The notes: a model not told the origin generated them from the letters alone. 64,000 nt of DNA from Alphaproteobacteria bacterium UBA6038 (GCA_002429315.1 DIZC01000083.1:11418-75417), one strand, 5' to 3'. Counted from the first letter of the stretch, positions 44,188 to 53,384 are shown. Translations and numbers: made by a program.

Positions 44188-45812
44188 GGCGGGTCTCCTG
44201 CGGCTGTTGCCGCGCGTGCAGCTTTGGCAGCTTCAGCCAGTGCGGCCTGGTTGGCTTTGGCGAGGATGGATTTGACGGCGGCTTCGAGCTGACCGTCCGG
44301 CAATGCCGGCTCGCCTGGCTTGCCGTAGGCGCAGCCCTCCGGGAATTGCCACTGCGCATTGACGCAGAAGCGGCACGGCCCTGCTGCGCGTGCGAGATGA
44401 CCGGTCTTGGCGTCGAAGGTGATGGTGCCGGCCTTGAATTCGTCGGCAAGCGCGTTGGCCATGAGCTCGAATGGATCGACATGGAAGCCGTCAAGCACCG
44501 CCTGACCGCGCACGCTGAGCCGCGTGCGCAGATCGTCCTTTGGCGTGAGCGCGATGAGATAGGGACCGGGCTGCGTATTCGGATCGGGCGTGACGCGCTT
44601 GCTGTCTTCCAGCAAGTGCGCATCGGCGCGGAAATCATCGGCGAAGGCTTTCCACGCGTCGTCCGACAGACGCGAACCGGCGGTGAAGCCGTCGGCGTAA
44701 GAGAAGTGCGGCGAGACGATGATGCGAGAGCGGAATTTCACCGGCCCTTCGTCGATGGTGACATAGCTCGGCCGCGTGCAGGTCTCGGTCAGCAGCTCAT
44801 AGACATCGCCGCCACCGAGCGTCATGAATGGACCGAAAACGCTCCGGAACATGTCGAGCGCGCTGGTCGAGACGAGAATGACAAACGCGGGCTGCGATTG
44901 CACGAATTGCGAGACGATGTAGCCGCTGTTGCTCACGCAATTGGCGGCGATCCGTGCCATCGGCATGTCGAACTTGCTTTGCCAGCCGGGCGAGGCGCAG
45001 GCGACCATGTCGTGCTGCGCGATGTCCTCACCGATAGTGAGATTGGCGCCGGTGATATTGGTCAGTGTCTTGAAGCGCTCGAGCACCGGCACCATACGCT
45101 CATAATAACCGGCGGCGTTCTCATAGATTTCCGCCGTGCCCTCGCCCGGCGGATCGAAGCGTCCGGCGAGCACGTCGCCCTTCTTGAACCAGCTCGACGG
45201 CTTGTCGGCATAGCCGCCGTTCTGCACCACCACCCAGCGCGCCTCCGGCTTCCACGCGATCTCATAGGTCGTATCGGCGGTGCGTCCGCGATAGCGCACA
45301 TTGAGCTCGATATAATTGTGCGAGTTCTCGCGCGAGGCGGCAGTGACGTAACCGTCGTCTTCCGCGACGATGCGCTCATCGTCCCTCGTGCTCAGATGTG
45401 CCCGCACGAAATCCGGCGACATGCTCTCCTGATAGAGCGTGAAATGGCGATAGTAATATGCGTAGCACGCTTCCTTGGCGAAGGCGGGATAGGTCCATGG
45501 CGCGCTGGACGTATAAGGAAACCACGCCGTCATGTTCGGATTGATGCCGATGGTCATGATCGGCGCCTTGCGGCAGCCATGCATGACACCGGGATCTGGG
45601 ATCGTCGCCCCCACGAGCTTCGCCGCGAGCCAAGGCTGCGGGGGGATGTTGCCGGTCGGCTGCGTCTCGCTGCGCACGACTTCCGGCGGAAAATCCGTCA
45701 GCCAATCGAAGGCAGGATAAGGTCCGTAAGGCGGCGCGCCGTTCCAGAACCACGCGCATTTGCGGCACTTCTTCACCTTTTCGACGAGCGAGACCTCGAG
45801 CGGATCGGCCAT
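44184..45812 (-). CDS. Unrecognised 542-residue protein with paired cysteine motifs
   Basis: The N-terminus has CRKCAWFW and, 80 residues on, a strand-turn APIMTIGINPNMTAWFP. A late cysteine cluster follows (CRFCVNAQWQFPEGC). The four to six cysteines could hold an Fe-S cluster or zinc. The combination of early CxxC, GINPN-like loop and later cysteines faintly recalls Fe-S uracil-DNA-glycosylase-like folds, but this is weak. An Ala/Lys-rich helix (LAKANQAALAEAAKAARAA) forms the end. It overlaps the ferritin-like gene (ATGA) and lies 10 bp after the propeller-like gene, so it is part of the operon. Confidence 0.6.
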   Translation of the reverse strand: MADPLEVSLVEKVKKCRKCAWFWNGAPPYGPYPAFDWLTDFPPEVVRSETQPTGNIPPQPWLAAKLVGATIPDPGVMHGCRKAPIMTIGINPNMTAWFPYTSSAPWTYPAFAKEACYAYYYRHFTLYQESMSPDFVRAHLSTRDDERIVAEDDGYVTAASRENSHNYIELNVRYRGRTADTTYEIAWKPEARWVVVQNGGYADKPSSWFKKGDVLAGRFDPPGEGTAEIYENAAGYYERMVPVLERFKTLTNITGANLTIGEDIAQHDMVACASPGWQSKFDMPMARIAANCVSNSGYIVSQFVQSQPAFVILVSTSALDMFRSVFGPFMTLGGGDVYELLTETCTRPSYVTIDEGPVKFRSRIIVSPHFSYADGFTAGSRLSDDAWKAFADDFRADAHLLEDSKRVTPDPNTQPGPYLIALTPKDDLRTRLSVRGQAVLDGFHVDPFELMANALADEFKAGTITFDAKTGHLARAAGPCRFCVNAQWQFPEGCAYGKPGEPALPDGQLEAAVKSILAKANQAALAEAAKAARAATAAGDPP

Positions 45813-45822
45813 GAGGTCCCTC

Positions 45823-46755
45823 TCAATAGAAGAGTGCGAAGCTCTTGCCGGCGAGACGCCAAGTGACGATGTCGCTTGCCCCCGCGACCGTTGTCAGCGA
45901 TGCGGCGTTGCTCCAGCCCTGACAGTCGGGATGCACACGATAGAAGATTGTATCGCCCGCGGCAGGGAGATAGTTCACAAGGTACGGCGCGCCATCGTCC
46001 AGGATCAGCGCGCGGACGATCAGCGACGGGTCCTGATTGTTGGGCATCGCCTTGTTCATCAACGTGCAGACCTCGTTCGAACGCTGGTTCGGATCGAGGC
46101 AGAGATGATCGATGTTCACATTCGGCGATGGCCCGATATTGATCTTGAAAAAGAAATTCTCGCCGCCGAGCTGGAAGAACGCGAAATGCGTCCAGTCATG
46201 CGCCCATTGCCACGACCACACATTCAGCGACTGCAGCGGTGGGGTCCCGCCATCACCTGTCGCGGTGACGTTGACGTTGAACATCTCCACCGCGCCGGAC
46301 TTCGCATCGTAGGACACGTAATAGACCATGTTCAGATAGGTGACGGTTTCCATCATGGTCCAGTTGGCGGTGTAGCCCGGCGAGCGCAGCCGGTAATAGA
46401 CGGATGGCTTCGACAGCGTCATGTCGGCATTGACGCGGTGGAACGAGAGCTTGCCCGACTTGGCGCGGTAGGCGACGAGGTGCTGCACGCCGCCGATGAC
46501 GAGTGGTTTGAGGATGTCGCACGGTCCGCCGAGATCGAAGTTCGAGGCAACGGCTGTCATGTAAGGCGCACTGGCGCTGAGCTTGTAGCTCATCACTTTC
46601 CCGCTCTCGTCCTGACCGATCAGCAGAGCGCCGCCGTTCCACGGGAACTGGATGAAGTTCTTAAGGCCCGACACGATAGCGCCGCCGCTCCAGAACTTGT
46701 TCACGCCCACCGCGCCCGCAGCCTGCGACGGCGCGATCTCGAAGAGTGTGCTCAT
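45823..46755 (-). CDS. Beta-propeller-like hypothetical protein
   Basis: The ATG at 46755, with CAGGAGAAG upstream, gives a 310-residue protein beginning MSTLFEIAPSQAAG. Repeated blocks with aromatic strands (FIQFPWNGGALLIGQDESGK, GGVQHLVAYRAKSGKLSFHR, MVYYVSYDAKSGAVEMFNV) suggest a lectin-like propeller. It has no signal peptide. Its start overlaps the stop of the phosphoesterase gene (ATGA). A longer frame exists upstream but is antisense-like and lacks a ribosome site. A binding role is possible; no enzyme motif is visible. Confidence 0.6.
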   Translation of the reverse strand: MSTLFEIAPSQAAGAVGVNKFWSGGAIVSGLKNFIQFPWNGGALLIGQDESGKVMSYKLSASAPYMTAVASNFDLGGPCDILKPLVIGGVQHLVAYRAKSGKLSFHRVNADMTLSKPSVYYRLRSPGYTANWTMMETVTYLNMVYYVSYDAKSGAVEMFNVNVTATGDGGTPPLQSLNVWSWQWAHDWTHFAFFQLGGENFFFKINIGPSPNVNIDHLCLDPNQRSNEVCTLMNKAMPNNQDPSLIVRALILDDGAPYLVNYLPAAGDTIFYRVHPDCQGWSNAASLTTVAGASDIVTWRLAGKSFALFY

Positions 46756-48362
46756 GGCGTCTTCTCCTGACTTGCGGCGCGACCGCCGATATCTTCCTGG
46801 TAGATAAGAAGCGGCGCCGGATCGACGCCTACGATCTGGTAATAGGACGCGCGCAGCGGCTTTCCTGCGCCTGCGAGTTCGAGAATCTCGAAACCGTGAT
46901 TGTACCAACCGTCGGTGATGCCGAGTTTAGTGCCGTCGATCGGTGGCACAGGGTTGTTCACCGCATACGGAATTTCCGTCACCGCAACGGGAATTGCCGA
47001 ATGTCCGATACAACGGCCCTTAGGCAACGGCCGGAACAGGCGCTCCACATCGCTGTTCTTCGGCCAGTCGGGCGGCAGGTAATTGTCCTGATAGATCGCG
47101 AGATTGTGTTCGTGACCCCAGAACCACGCCGGCACCTTGTCGCCAAAATAACGCCCAAGCTGGCGCCAGATCGCGGTGTCGACGCCGACGCGGTTGATAT
47201 CACTCGGATCGGTCGCGCCGCTCGCAAGTTTCCCCGGCGCAATACCGCAGGGAATAGTCGTGGAATAAAGCGGATGATGCGAGAGCAGGATGCTCTGGCC
47301 TGCGAAGCGTTCGATGCGGCGGCGCTGCCACACCGCTTCGTCGTCGCGCAGCAAAACCATCTCGGTGTTCGGCGGCAGCTTCTGGATCGGCAGCTCCGCG
47401 GGCACGCGCGGATCCTGCGCGTGCAGAAGCGCGAGCGCCGCGCGCTGCTGCGCGTCGTTGACCGCGAGATAATGGCCGTAATACCCGGTGTCCATGCCGA
47501 GGAATTGCCAGCCTTCGTCTTCGCTCATCAGGCTGAAGTAACTCGCGCGCTGTTGCTGATCGGGGTGCTGCGCCAACACGTTGGAATCGAGGCATTGGAA
47601 ATACGGAACGTTGCCGGTGAAGTATTCGTGATTGCCCGGCACGGTGAAGAACGGCGCCTTGTGTCCGGCCTCTTCCATCACCTGCTTGAGCATGTTGATC
47701 AGGCGATGCTCGAACTCGAAGGTCGTGCCGGAGAAATAGACATCGCCGACATGCAGGATGGCATCCGGTTTGAACGACAGCGCACTCGCCAGCGTCGCCG
47801 CTGCGATATCCGTACCGGTGCCGATATCGCCTACGATCGCCACGCGTGCGTTTGCCGGCAGCCGCCAGGCGATCACGCCAAAATCTGGATCGCCCTTGCC
47901 GCCATTGTAATCGTTCCACGCGCGATACGATGGCGGGACCGGCAAATGCGTGGGATAGAGCGCGTAGTTGTCGAAATATTGCTGCGACATCTGCTGCCAC
48001 AGCGGATTGCCATAGGTGAAGCGCCGAAGTTCGAGTGCGATATCGGAGTCGACCTGGGGATCGTTCACCGTGCAGTTGTTGTGCACGCAGCGATGATAAA
48101 GCTGGGCGAGATAGGACGCGATCTCGGGATCGCTGTTCTGGGCCGGACCCTCGACGCCGCCGGGATGCGGATTGACCGGCTCGCCATTGCTGAGCGACTT
48201 GCAATATTTCGAGACGCCAGCAACCATAGCCGCGACCGTCGCGTGGTGTTCGTCAGCCTTCGCAGGATCACTCGGCACGGGCGCCGCAGCGATAACGGCG
48301 CTTAAGGCCGACCGCCAGCGCGCCGCGTAGATGTTCTCGACCGGGATGACGGTCTCGGTCAT
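46752..48362 (-). CDS. Calcineurin-like metallophosphoesterase
   Basis: This 536-residue protein contains the five metallophosphoesterase blocks: GDIGTGTD, GDVYFSG, GNHEYFTG, SHHPLYST and GHEHNLAIY. These give a complete di-metal site. About 140 residues without known motifs precede the domain. It has no signal peptide. Its start codon overlaps the stop of the next gene upstream (ATGA), so translation is coupled. The substrate is unknown; the cluster context with a nucleosidase-like protein makes a nucleotide substrate possible. Confidence 0.85.
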   Translation of the reverse strand: MTETVIPVENIYAARWRSALSAVIAAAPVPSDPAKADEHHATVAAMVAGVSKYCKSLSNGEPVNPHPGGVEGPAQNSDPEIASYLAQLYHRCVHNNCTVNDPQVDSDIALELRRFTYGNPLWQQMSQQYFDNYALYPTHLPVPPSYRAWNDYNGGKGDPDFGVIAWRLPANARVAIVGDIGTGTDIAAATLASALSFKPDAILHVGDVYFSGTTFEFEHRLINMLKQVMEEAGHKAPFFTVPGNHEYFTGNVPYFQCLDSNVLAQHPDQQQRASYFSLMSEDEGWQFLGMDTGYYGHYLAVNDAQQRAALALLHAQDPRVPAELPIQKLPPNTEMVLLRDDEAVWQRRRIERFAGQSILLSHHPLYSTTIPCGIAPGKLASGATDPSDINRVGVDTAIWRQLGRYFGDKVPAWFWGHEHNLAIYQDNYLPPDWPKNSDVERLFRPLPKGRCIGHSAIPVAVTEIPYAVNNPVPPIDGTKLGITDGWYNHGFEILELAGAGKPLRASYYQIVGVDPAPLLIYQEDIGGRAASQEKTP

Positions 48363-49096
48363 TTCGGCCGTTCGAGCTGGATGTTGATGCAGCCATGCGC
48401 AGCAAGGTCGATGCCCGACCAGTCATCCCACAGCCCTGCGGGCGGCGTGTAGTTCTCCGCCACTTGTTTCAGGCACAGTGCGGCGAGCGCATCGGTATCT
48501 TGCGCGAACGCCGCGTCGGCGACCTCGCTGTGCTCCCACAACGCAACATAATCGTTACCTGCGCACAGCAAGGCATTGTCGATCCGGGAGTCGCGGCGTG
48601 TGGCGTAGTCCTTTGCCCATGCGCCGATGGCGGCGAGGAAATCCGGCGGCGTCTGGTCCTGCGGCCGCGCGCCGACGAGATGGTGGACATTTCCCAGCAT
48701 CCAGTCAGCATCTTGCGCGATAAGGAAGTATGGCTGCTCCGCCTTCACCGCGTCAGTCAGCGCCACGGGGAATTGCGCTGAACTGATCTTGGTGTCGTAG
48801 GCGTCACCGTGCAGATTGGTGTAGGCGCGTACGGCGAGCTTCTTGAACGCATCGCTATAAGCGGTCTGGTCGCGCCAGAACATCAGCGCCGTCTGATCCG
48901 GCACGCCTTGCGGCTTGTTCGACTGGGGTACCATGCTGGGCACATAGGCGCACAGTCCAGCGCGGGGCTGCAGCAACGCACAGGCCGGCACGAACACGGT
49001 TCCCAAGAACTGCGCGAAATCGGCATAGGGCTTCGCAGCCGCCTTGTAGCCGCGCCACACATGCACGCTGTCCGGTTTGACGGGATGATGCTTCAT
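48359..49096 (-). CDS. Tandem paralogue 2 of an unrecognised VWRGY family
   Basis: This 245-residue protein begins MKHHPVKPDSVHVWRGYKAA; the ATG overlaps the upstream stop. It shares an ordered set of motifs with the adjacent gene: VHVWRGY, FLGTVFVPA, FWRDQTAYSDAF.KLAVRAYT, ADWMLGNVHHLVGARP and a Tyr/Trp-Glu stretch (DYVALWEH). It has no signal peptide, membrane helix or known catalytic motif. Two copies in tandem suggest a heterodimer or subfunctionalised pair. The family is not known to me. Confidence 0.65.
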   Translation of the reverse strand: MKHHPVKPDSVHVWRGYKAAAKPYADFAQFLGTVFVPACALLQPRAGLCAYVPSMVPQSNKPQGVPDQTALMFWRDQTAYSDAFKKLAVRAYTNLHGDAYDTKISSAQFPVALTDAVKAEQPYFLIAQDADWMLGNVHHLVGARPQDQTPPDFLAAIGAWAKDYATRRDSRIDNALLCAGNDYVALWEHSEVADAAFAQDTDALAALCLKQVAENYTPPAGLWDDWSGIDLAAHGCINIQLERPK

Positions 49097-49824
49097 GTCT
49101 CCCAACGCCGCTTGAACTTCATGTTGAAACCATCGCCGGGATTGATCGTCATCCCCGGCCACACGTTCCACAGCCCCGCATCGATCGTGGTCGGTGCGAG
49201 ATCGGTGCGCTTGGACCAGTCGAGCTCTGCGCCAAGCGCATCGATTCCGCTCCCCACGCCGCCAAGCTCCCAATAGACGAGATATTCGTCGCCCGCGCAC
49301 GCGATCGCACCGTCGATGCCGTTCCTCTGGATCGTGCCGAGCGCGGCCGCGATGCCAGCACGGAAATCGTCCGGCCTCTTTGATGCAGGCCGTCCACCCA
49401 GAAGATGACGCACCGGGCCATGCATCCAGTCGGCGGGCTTGTCGATCAGATAGACCGGCTTTTCGGAAGCCAGCGATCCCGCGAACAACGTCGGGAAATC
49501 GGCGCCGCTCGGCGGGCGATACACTGCGCCATGCGTGAGCGTGTAAGTTCTGACCGCGAGCGTCTTGAAGCCGTCGGTGTAGGTGTCCTGCGAATCCCAG
49601 AACAGGATTGCCGTTTCGTCGGGCACGGAATCCGGCTTGTCCGGAAGACCGCAAGGCACCGACGGCAGATAACCTTCAAGGCCGACTGCGATCTGCATCT
49701 TCACTGTCGCGGGCACGAAGACGGTGCCGAGCTTGGTGAAGAAATCCGCCTGCGCCAGGCTTGGGGCCCGATAACCGCGCCATACGCGAACGGCATTGGG
49801 CGGTATGGAAAAAGCCGCGCTCAT
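49093..49824 (-). CDS. Tandem paralogue 1 of an unrecognised VWRGY family
   Basis: This 243-residue protein starts MSAAFSIPPNAVRVWRGYRA. It has the same motif order as the gene downstream: RVWRGY, KLGTVFVPA, FWDSQDTYTDGFKTLAVRTY, ADWMHGPVRHLLGGRP and EYLVYWE. The two paralogues are aligned over their full length but clearly divergent, so the duplication is old. It lies 12 bp after the nucleosidase-like gene in the same direction. No function can be assigned. Confidence 0.65.
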   Translation of the reverse strand: MSAAFSIPPNAVRVWRGYRAPSLAQADFFTKLGTVFVPATVKMQIAVGLEGYLPSVPCGLPDKPDSVPDETAILFWDSQDTYTDGFKTLAVRTYTLTHGAVYRPPSGADFPTLFAGSLASEKPVYLIDKPADWMHGPVRHLLGGRPASKRPDDFRAGIAAALGTIQRNGIDGAIACAGDEYLVYWELGGVGSGIDALGAELDWSKRTDLAPTTIDAGLWNVWPGMTINPGDGFNMKFKRRWET

Positions 49825-49836
49825 CGTTTTCTCCTG

Positions 49837-51027
49837 TCAGCCGATGTCCATCAGCGTCGCCCAGGTCGTGAGCACGCTGTTGAGGCTCGTGTAGAGTCCA
49901 AAGGTTTCGTAGATCAGGCCCGACCAGCGCTTGCGGACATCGGGCGAAAGGTCCTGACCGTTCGCGCCTTTCGCCGGTACGATCGGGTCGGAGACGTTGC
50001 GGATGAACGAGCAGTTCACGCCCATCTCGACGCAGACCTTCGCCAACACCGCGTCGTCCATCTCCAGGAAGCTGTATTTGCTGTCGGCGCTGTCCGCGAT
50101 GAAATAATAATCGGTGGACAGCAGTGGGATGTCCTGCATCGGCAACACGTCCGAGACGAGCAACCTCTCCGGCAGCAGCGCGGAATTGATCACGTCGTCC
50201 AGCATTACGGCATCCGATCCCGGGACCTGCGCATGGAGCTTTTCGATAAGCGCCTGCAGCGCCGGATAGGTCACGACATTGGCGAGCGAGAAGAACAGAT
50301 ATTCTCGCGTGTCGTGGATTCGCGATTGCGGCGCAAACCAATTGCTGCAGGAGAATGTCTTGCCGTTCAGGTCGAAATAGGCACTATTGATGTCGGACTG
50401 GAGTTCGATAGCGCCGCAATTGGTGACGATGACGTCGCCGAGTTTCTGGTCGAGCCGCGAGCCGCCGGCTGTCCCCGTGGAATAGAGATAGCGCGGGCTC
50501 GCTTCGCGGATGATGCGCGCGGTCATCTCCGCCACCGCCGAGAAACCTGGCGCATGCGCCAGATGCGCGTTGGATTTGAACAGCAGAACCTTCAGCGGTC
50601 CGCCCTTGGACTGAATCTCCACGAGATTGTAGGAGCCCCATAGTGGCGGCGGTGGCGCGGGCGGCTTGGTCAGTGCCGGATTGATGGCGAGCAGCGGCGG
50701 GGCTGTCGGCGGTGTAGCGGGCGGCGGTGGAGGTGGCGGGATCGGCGGCGCGTCCGCGACGTAGAGATACCAGCCGTTCTCCCAATCGCGCGCGCTCGGA
50801 AGTCTGGTGCCATTCGAATTAAGGAATACGTGATCGAACGCCGACCACTCTGCCGTTGTCCAGGTGATCACCGCCGCATCGGCCTCGGGCAACGGCGCAT
50901 TCGGTCCGCCATAAGCGAAGTCGAGCGCCCGCGGCGCCGCGGCGCCGATCCGCCGCCAGTCTACGACGGGAAGCGGCATCGGGTCGATCGAAGCGGGCGC
51001 TGCGGCAATATCCGAATAGCGCGACAT
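49837..51027 (-). CDS. Nucleoside phosphorylase/nucleosidase-like protein with a proline-rich linker
   Basis: The ATG at 51027 has GGAGGA upstream. After about 90 residues a proline-rich linker occurs (PPIPPPPPPPATPPTAPP). From about residue 145 the sequence follows the PNP/MTA-SAH nucleosidase pattern: STGTAGGSRLDQKLGDVIVT (the GTAGG phosphate/ribose loop) and SFLEMDDAVLAKVCVEMGVN (the E-M-D/E base and ribose motif), then FIRNVSDP. The motif is EMDD where active nucleosidases usually have EMEG, so substrate choice may differ. It is first in the minus-strand operon that runs to the ferritin-like gene. Similar domains also occur as effectors in bacterial conflict systems. Confidence 0.7.
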   Translation of the reverse strand: MSRYSDIAAAPASIDPMPLPVVDWRRIGAAAPRALDFAYGGPNAPLPEADAAVITWTTAEWSAFDHVFLNSNGTRLPSARDWENGWYLYVADAPPIPPPPPPPATPPTAPPLLAINPALTKPPAPPPPLWGSYNLVEIQSKGGPLKVLLFKSNAHLAHAPGFSAVAEMTARIIREASPRYLYSTGTAGGSRLDQKLGDVIVTNCGAIELQSDINSAYFDLNGKTFSCSNWFAPQSRIHDTREYLFFSLANVVTYPALQALIEKLHAQVPGSDAVMLDDVINSALLPERLLVSDVLPMQDIPLLSTDYYFIADSADSKYSFLEMDDAVLAKVCVEMGVNCSFIRNVSDPIVPAKGANGQDLSPDVRKRWSGLIYETFGLYTSLNSVLTTWATLMDIG

Positions 51028-51438
51028 AGAATCCTCCGGTTGACGCGAAAACAAAGCAACACAGTAAATCGACCACTAGGGGGCGAGCCTTCTCAAGCCC
51101 CCGCACTACTCCCTATTATACCTCACGAAAGGCCCGCGTCTCCACGATACACAAGGTTTTGTGCCGTGGTCGAGGAAAATTGGAGACAACAAGCGCGGAG
51201 TTTGGCGTTTTTTTCTCGTACTCCCAAGGACCAGGGGCTAGTTGATATTTCGAGGGAACAACAAAATACTACGATAGTAGGGCTCGGTTGTCAGTCATGA
51301 GTGCTGACTTTGCCTTATGCGATTTGGATCACACGATTATGTATGCTCGGGCCGCGTACTGGGCATATTCGGCGATTATGCACTTGACACACCCATGCTT
51401 GTTGCCTACGTTATGAGGGTCAAAAATGGACCTTTGCC
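51028..51438. other. Upstream region of the nucleosidase operon and the IS1595 transposase
   Basis: It holds the promoter block of the transposase (listed separately) and presumably the promoter of the divergent operon. No gene or RNA is seen. Confidence 0.4.
51371..51412 (+). promoter_or_regulatory. IS1595 promoter/terminal block
   Basis: GGCGATTAT (51371-51379), TTGACA (51384-51389), a 17-base spacer and TACGTT (51407-51412) precede the transposase. The same block, as GGCGATTAT / TTGACA / TAGATT, precedes the remnant copy on the minus strand at about 38745-38783. This supports it as a conserved IS promoter and possibly part of the terminal repeat. Confidence 0.6.
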
Positions 51439-52401
51439 ATGGATATCAGTACCCTTGCGGCCTATGTGGCAGACGAAGCCAAGGCCACTGAGCTAGTCGA
51501 AAAGAAGCTGTGGCCGAATGGTCCGGTTTGCCCGTTCTGTGGGGCCACGGATCGAATCAGCCGCCTGACTGGCGTTCGCACGAAGAAGACCAAGAAGAAC
51601 CCCGATGGCGTAGAGCGGCATGGCCTCTGGAAATGCTACCACTGTCGCAAGCAATTCACCGTCCGCGTCGGGACCATCTTTGAGGACAGCCATATCCCGC
51701 TGAGCAAGTGGTTGTTCGCGATCTACATGATGTGTAGCTCTAAGAAGGGTATTTCGGCGAACCAACTTATGCGCGCCCTGAATATCTCCTACCGCTCGGC
51801 GTGGTTCATGTGCCATCGGGTTCGCGAGGCAATGTCGCAACAGCCATTGCGCGGGATGCTTGGTAGTGGCGGCGACCAGATTGTCGAAATTGACGAAACA
51901 TTCATCGGCGGCAAAGCCAAGAACAACCTTCACAAGAACCGCACGAACAAGGCTGGCAAGAAGATCGCGGTTATGACGCTTGTGGATCGAGAGGGCGATG
52001 CAAGGACGTTCGTGGTTCCGAACACAAAGAAGGGAACGCTACAGACGATTGCGCGCCCATTGATCGATGGTGGCGCAAACATCGTGACGGACAGCCACCT
52101 TGGCTATTCTGGGATCAAGAAGCACTTCCGTTCGCACCACACAGTTGATCACTCGAAGGAATTTGTGCGCGCGATCATCTTCCATACAAACTTTGCGGAG
52201 TCGTACCACTCGCTGTTAAAGCGTGGCCTGATCGGCACTTTTCATCATGTGAGCGAGCAGCACCTTCCCGCGTATCTTCGAGAGTTTGAATTCCGGTGGA
52301 ATTCTCGCAAGGTGAGCGATAGCGACCGTACTGATAGTGCTATTCGCGGCGCACGCGGAAAGCGTCTAATGTATCGGCGTCCAGTGGCGCACGCTTCCTA
52401 G
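51439..52401 (+). CDS. IS1595-family (ISXO2-like) transposase, intact
   Basis: This 320-residue protein has the N-terminal zinc ribbon (CPFCGATDRIS and WKCYHCRKQF). The ISXO2-like DDE-type domain follows: VEIDETFIGG (first Asp), VTDSHLGYSG (second Asp) and HTNFAESYHSLLKRGL with Asn/Glu near the end. The length is normal for the family, and the frame is undisturbed. A related remnant lies at 38180-38729. The 3' end overlaps a small gene on the opposite strand that belongs to a three-gene operon. Some elements of this family are reported to carry extra genes, so the operon may be part of the element. Confidence 0.9.
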   Translation: MDISTLAAYVADEAKATELVEKKLWPNGPVCPFCGATDRISRLTGVRTKKTKKNPDGVERHGLWKCYHCRKQFTVRVGTIFEDSHIPLSKWLFAIYMMCSSKKGISANQLMRALNISYRSAWFMCHRVREAMSQQPLRGMLGSGGDQIVEIDETFIGGKAKNNLHKNRTNKAGKKIAVMTLVDREGDARTFVVPNTKKGTLQTIARPLIDGGANIVTDSHLGYSGIKKHFRSHHTVDHSKEFVRAIIFHTNFAESYHSLLKRGLIGTFHHVSEQHLPAYLREFEFRWNSRKVSDSDRTDSAIRGARGKRLMYRRPVAHAS

Positions 52402-52543
52402 CGGTGGACTGTGGGTCCTGTGGGAGCGGGGGCACGTTATCGCGTTGCTTCGCATACGGATAATCAATGAACCGCTTATCTGGCGTCCACCCTTGCGGTG
52501 TGGGTTTGGCCTTGGTTTTCGCATTCAGCTGCTTGAGAGACAT
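52340..52543 (-). CDS. Small hypothetical protein, last gene of the operon beside the IS
   Basis: This 67-residue basic, Pro-rich protein (MSLKQLNAKTKAKPTPQGWT ... PDKRFIDYPYAKQRDNVPPL) ends inside the 3' end of the transposase gene, antisense to it by 62 bp. It lies 4 bp after the Ntn-hydrolase-like gene. It has no signal peptide. The family is unknown to me. The overlap with the transposase suggests the two have been together for some time. Confidence 0.5.
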   Translation of the reverse strand: MSLKQLNAKTKAKPTPQGWTPDKRFIDYPYAKQRDNVPPLPQDPQSTARKRAPLDADTLDAFRVRRE

Positions 52544-52547
52544 CTGA

Positions 52548-53384
52548 TCAGCCTTCCCGGTTGTATTCGCCAGTGTAGTAGTGCTTGCGAGTTATCCACT
52601 TAAAACCTTCATGTTTCGTTATGGTCGCGATCTCCATTGGGCCGCCGACCGTAGCTGGGCGAAGCGTGAAATGCGCAAATTTGGACGCCGCATCGACCAA
52701 AAAGCGAGCTAGGTCGATAGCATCCTGTATGGGCATAGCGGGGAGAAAGAGCGTTGCACATAACCGCTGAATTAACTCAGCAACCACATGGTTAGCAGTC
52801 GGTTCATCCAGCCCAATCTGCTGCAACGCTTCCATTGTGCGGCTTCCGATCCCTAACACTAAGCGGTCTATAGCCTCAGTTTCACCTGCCCACCGTGGAC
52901 CAAAGTGGGTAGCCTCATAAAGTGGATCCGGCCCTTCTGCACCGTTCTCCTTTATTCGGATTTCCCATGCTTCGGGGAGCGGGTTGTTGGCGGAATATCC
53001 GCAAACTCGATATCCCAAGAAGTATCCTGGAACAGGGTCTTGGTAAGCCTGCTGATAGCAGCCCTGAAAAAATGCTTTCGTTTTTTCCGCTACGTCTTGC
53101 ACCGTGTAAGCATCGCGATCTAACGCATCCTCTCCGCTGCCACCGGAGTTAACAGCCGTAAGTCGGCGGCGGAGGTCCTTACTCAAAGTGGATATAGAAG
53201 CTGCACCGATGCTGCCGCTACCATACGTCATGGCTCCGATCGGCCAGCCCTTCACCAGATTAAATAGCTTGTTTGCGTTGTTATAGATTTTGACGACTTC
53301 GCCAGAGGCATTGGAAAACGACGTTGCACTATCTGTCGCTAAAACAATTCCATCGTTCGCGCGAACGCTGACGACGATGGTCAC
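52548..53384 (-). CDS. Ntn-hydrolase / proteasome-beta-like protein
   Basis: This 278-residue protein begins with TIVVSVRANDGIVLATDSAT, the first strands and Asp of the proteasome beta/HslV fold; the Thr is residue 2 after the GTG start. KIYNNANKLFNLVKGWPIGA and MTYGSGSIG follow, with the conserved Lys and Gly loop. It is longer than HslV (about 175) because of an extra C-terminal helical part. Its GTG start overlaps the stop of the upstream 72-residue gene. Such stand-alone proteasome-like proteins are known in bacteria without a proteasome, but their role is largely unknown. Processing of the Met1 to expose Thr2 would be needed for activity. Confidence 0.75.
   Translation of the reverse strand: MTIVVSVRANDGIVLATDSATSFSNASGEVVKIYNNANKLFNLVKGWPIGAMTYGSGSIGAASISTLSKDLRRRLTAVNSGGSGEDALDRDAYTVQDVAEKTKAFFQGCYQQAYQDPVPGYFLGYRVCGYSANNPLPEAWEIRIKENGAEGPDPLYEATHFGPRWAGETEAIDRLVLGIGSRTMEALQQIGLDEPTANHVVAELIQRLCATLFLPAMPIQDAIDLARFLVDAASKFAHFTLRPATVGGPMEIATITKHEGFKWITRKHYYTGEYNREG

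Noticed and set aside
44154..45866. A 570-codon plus-strand open frame opposite the CxxC protein gene.
   Set aside because: Arg/His-rich antisense translation without motifs; the minus-strand gene fits the operon.
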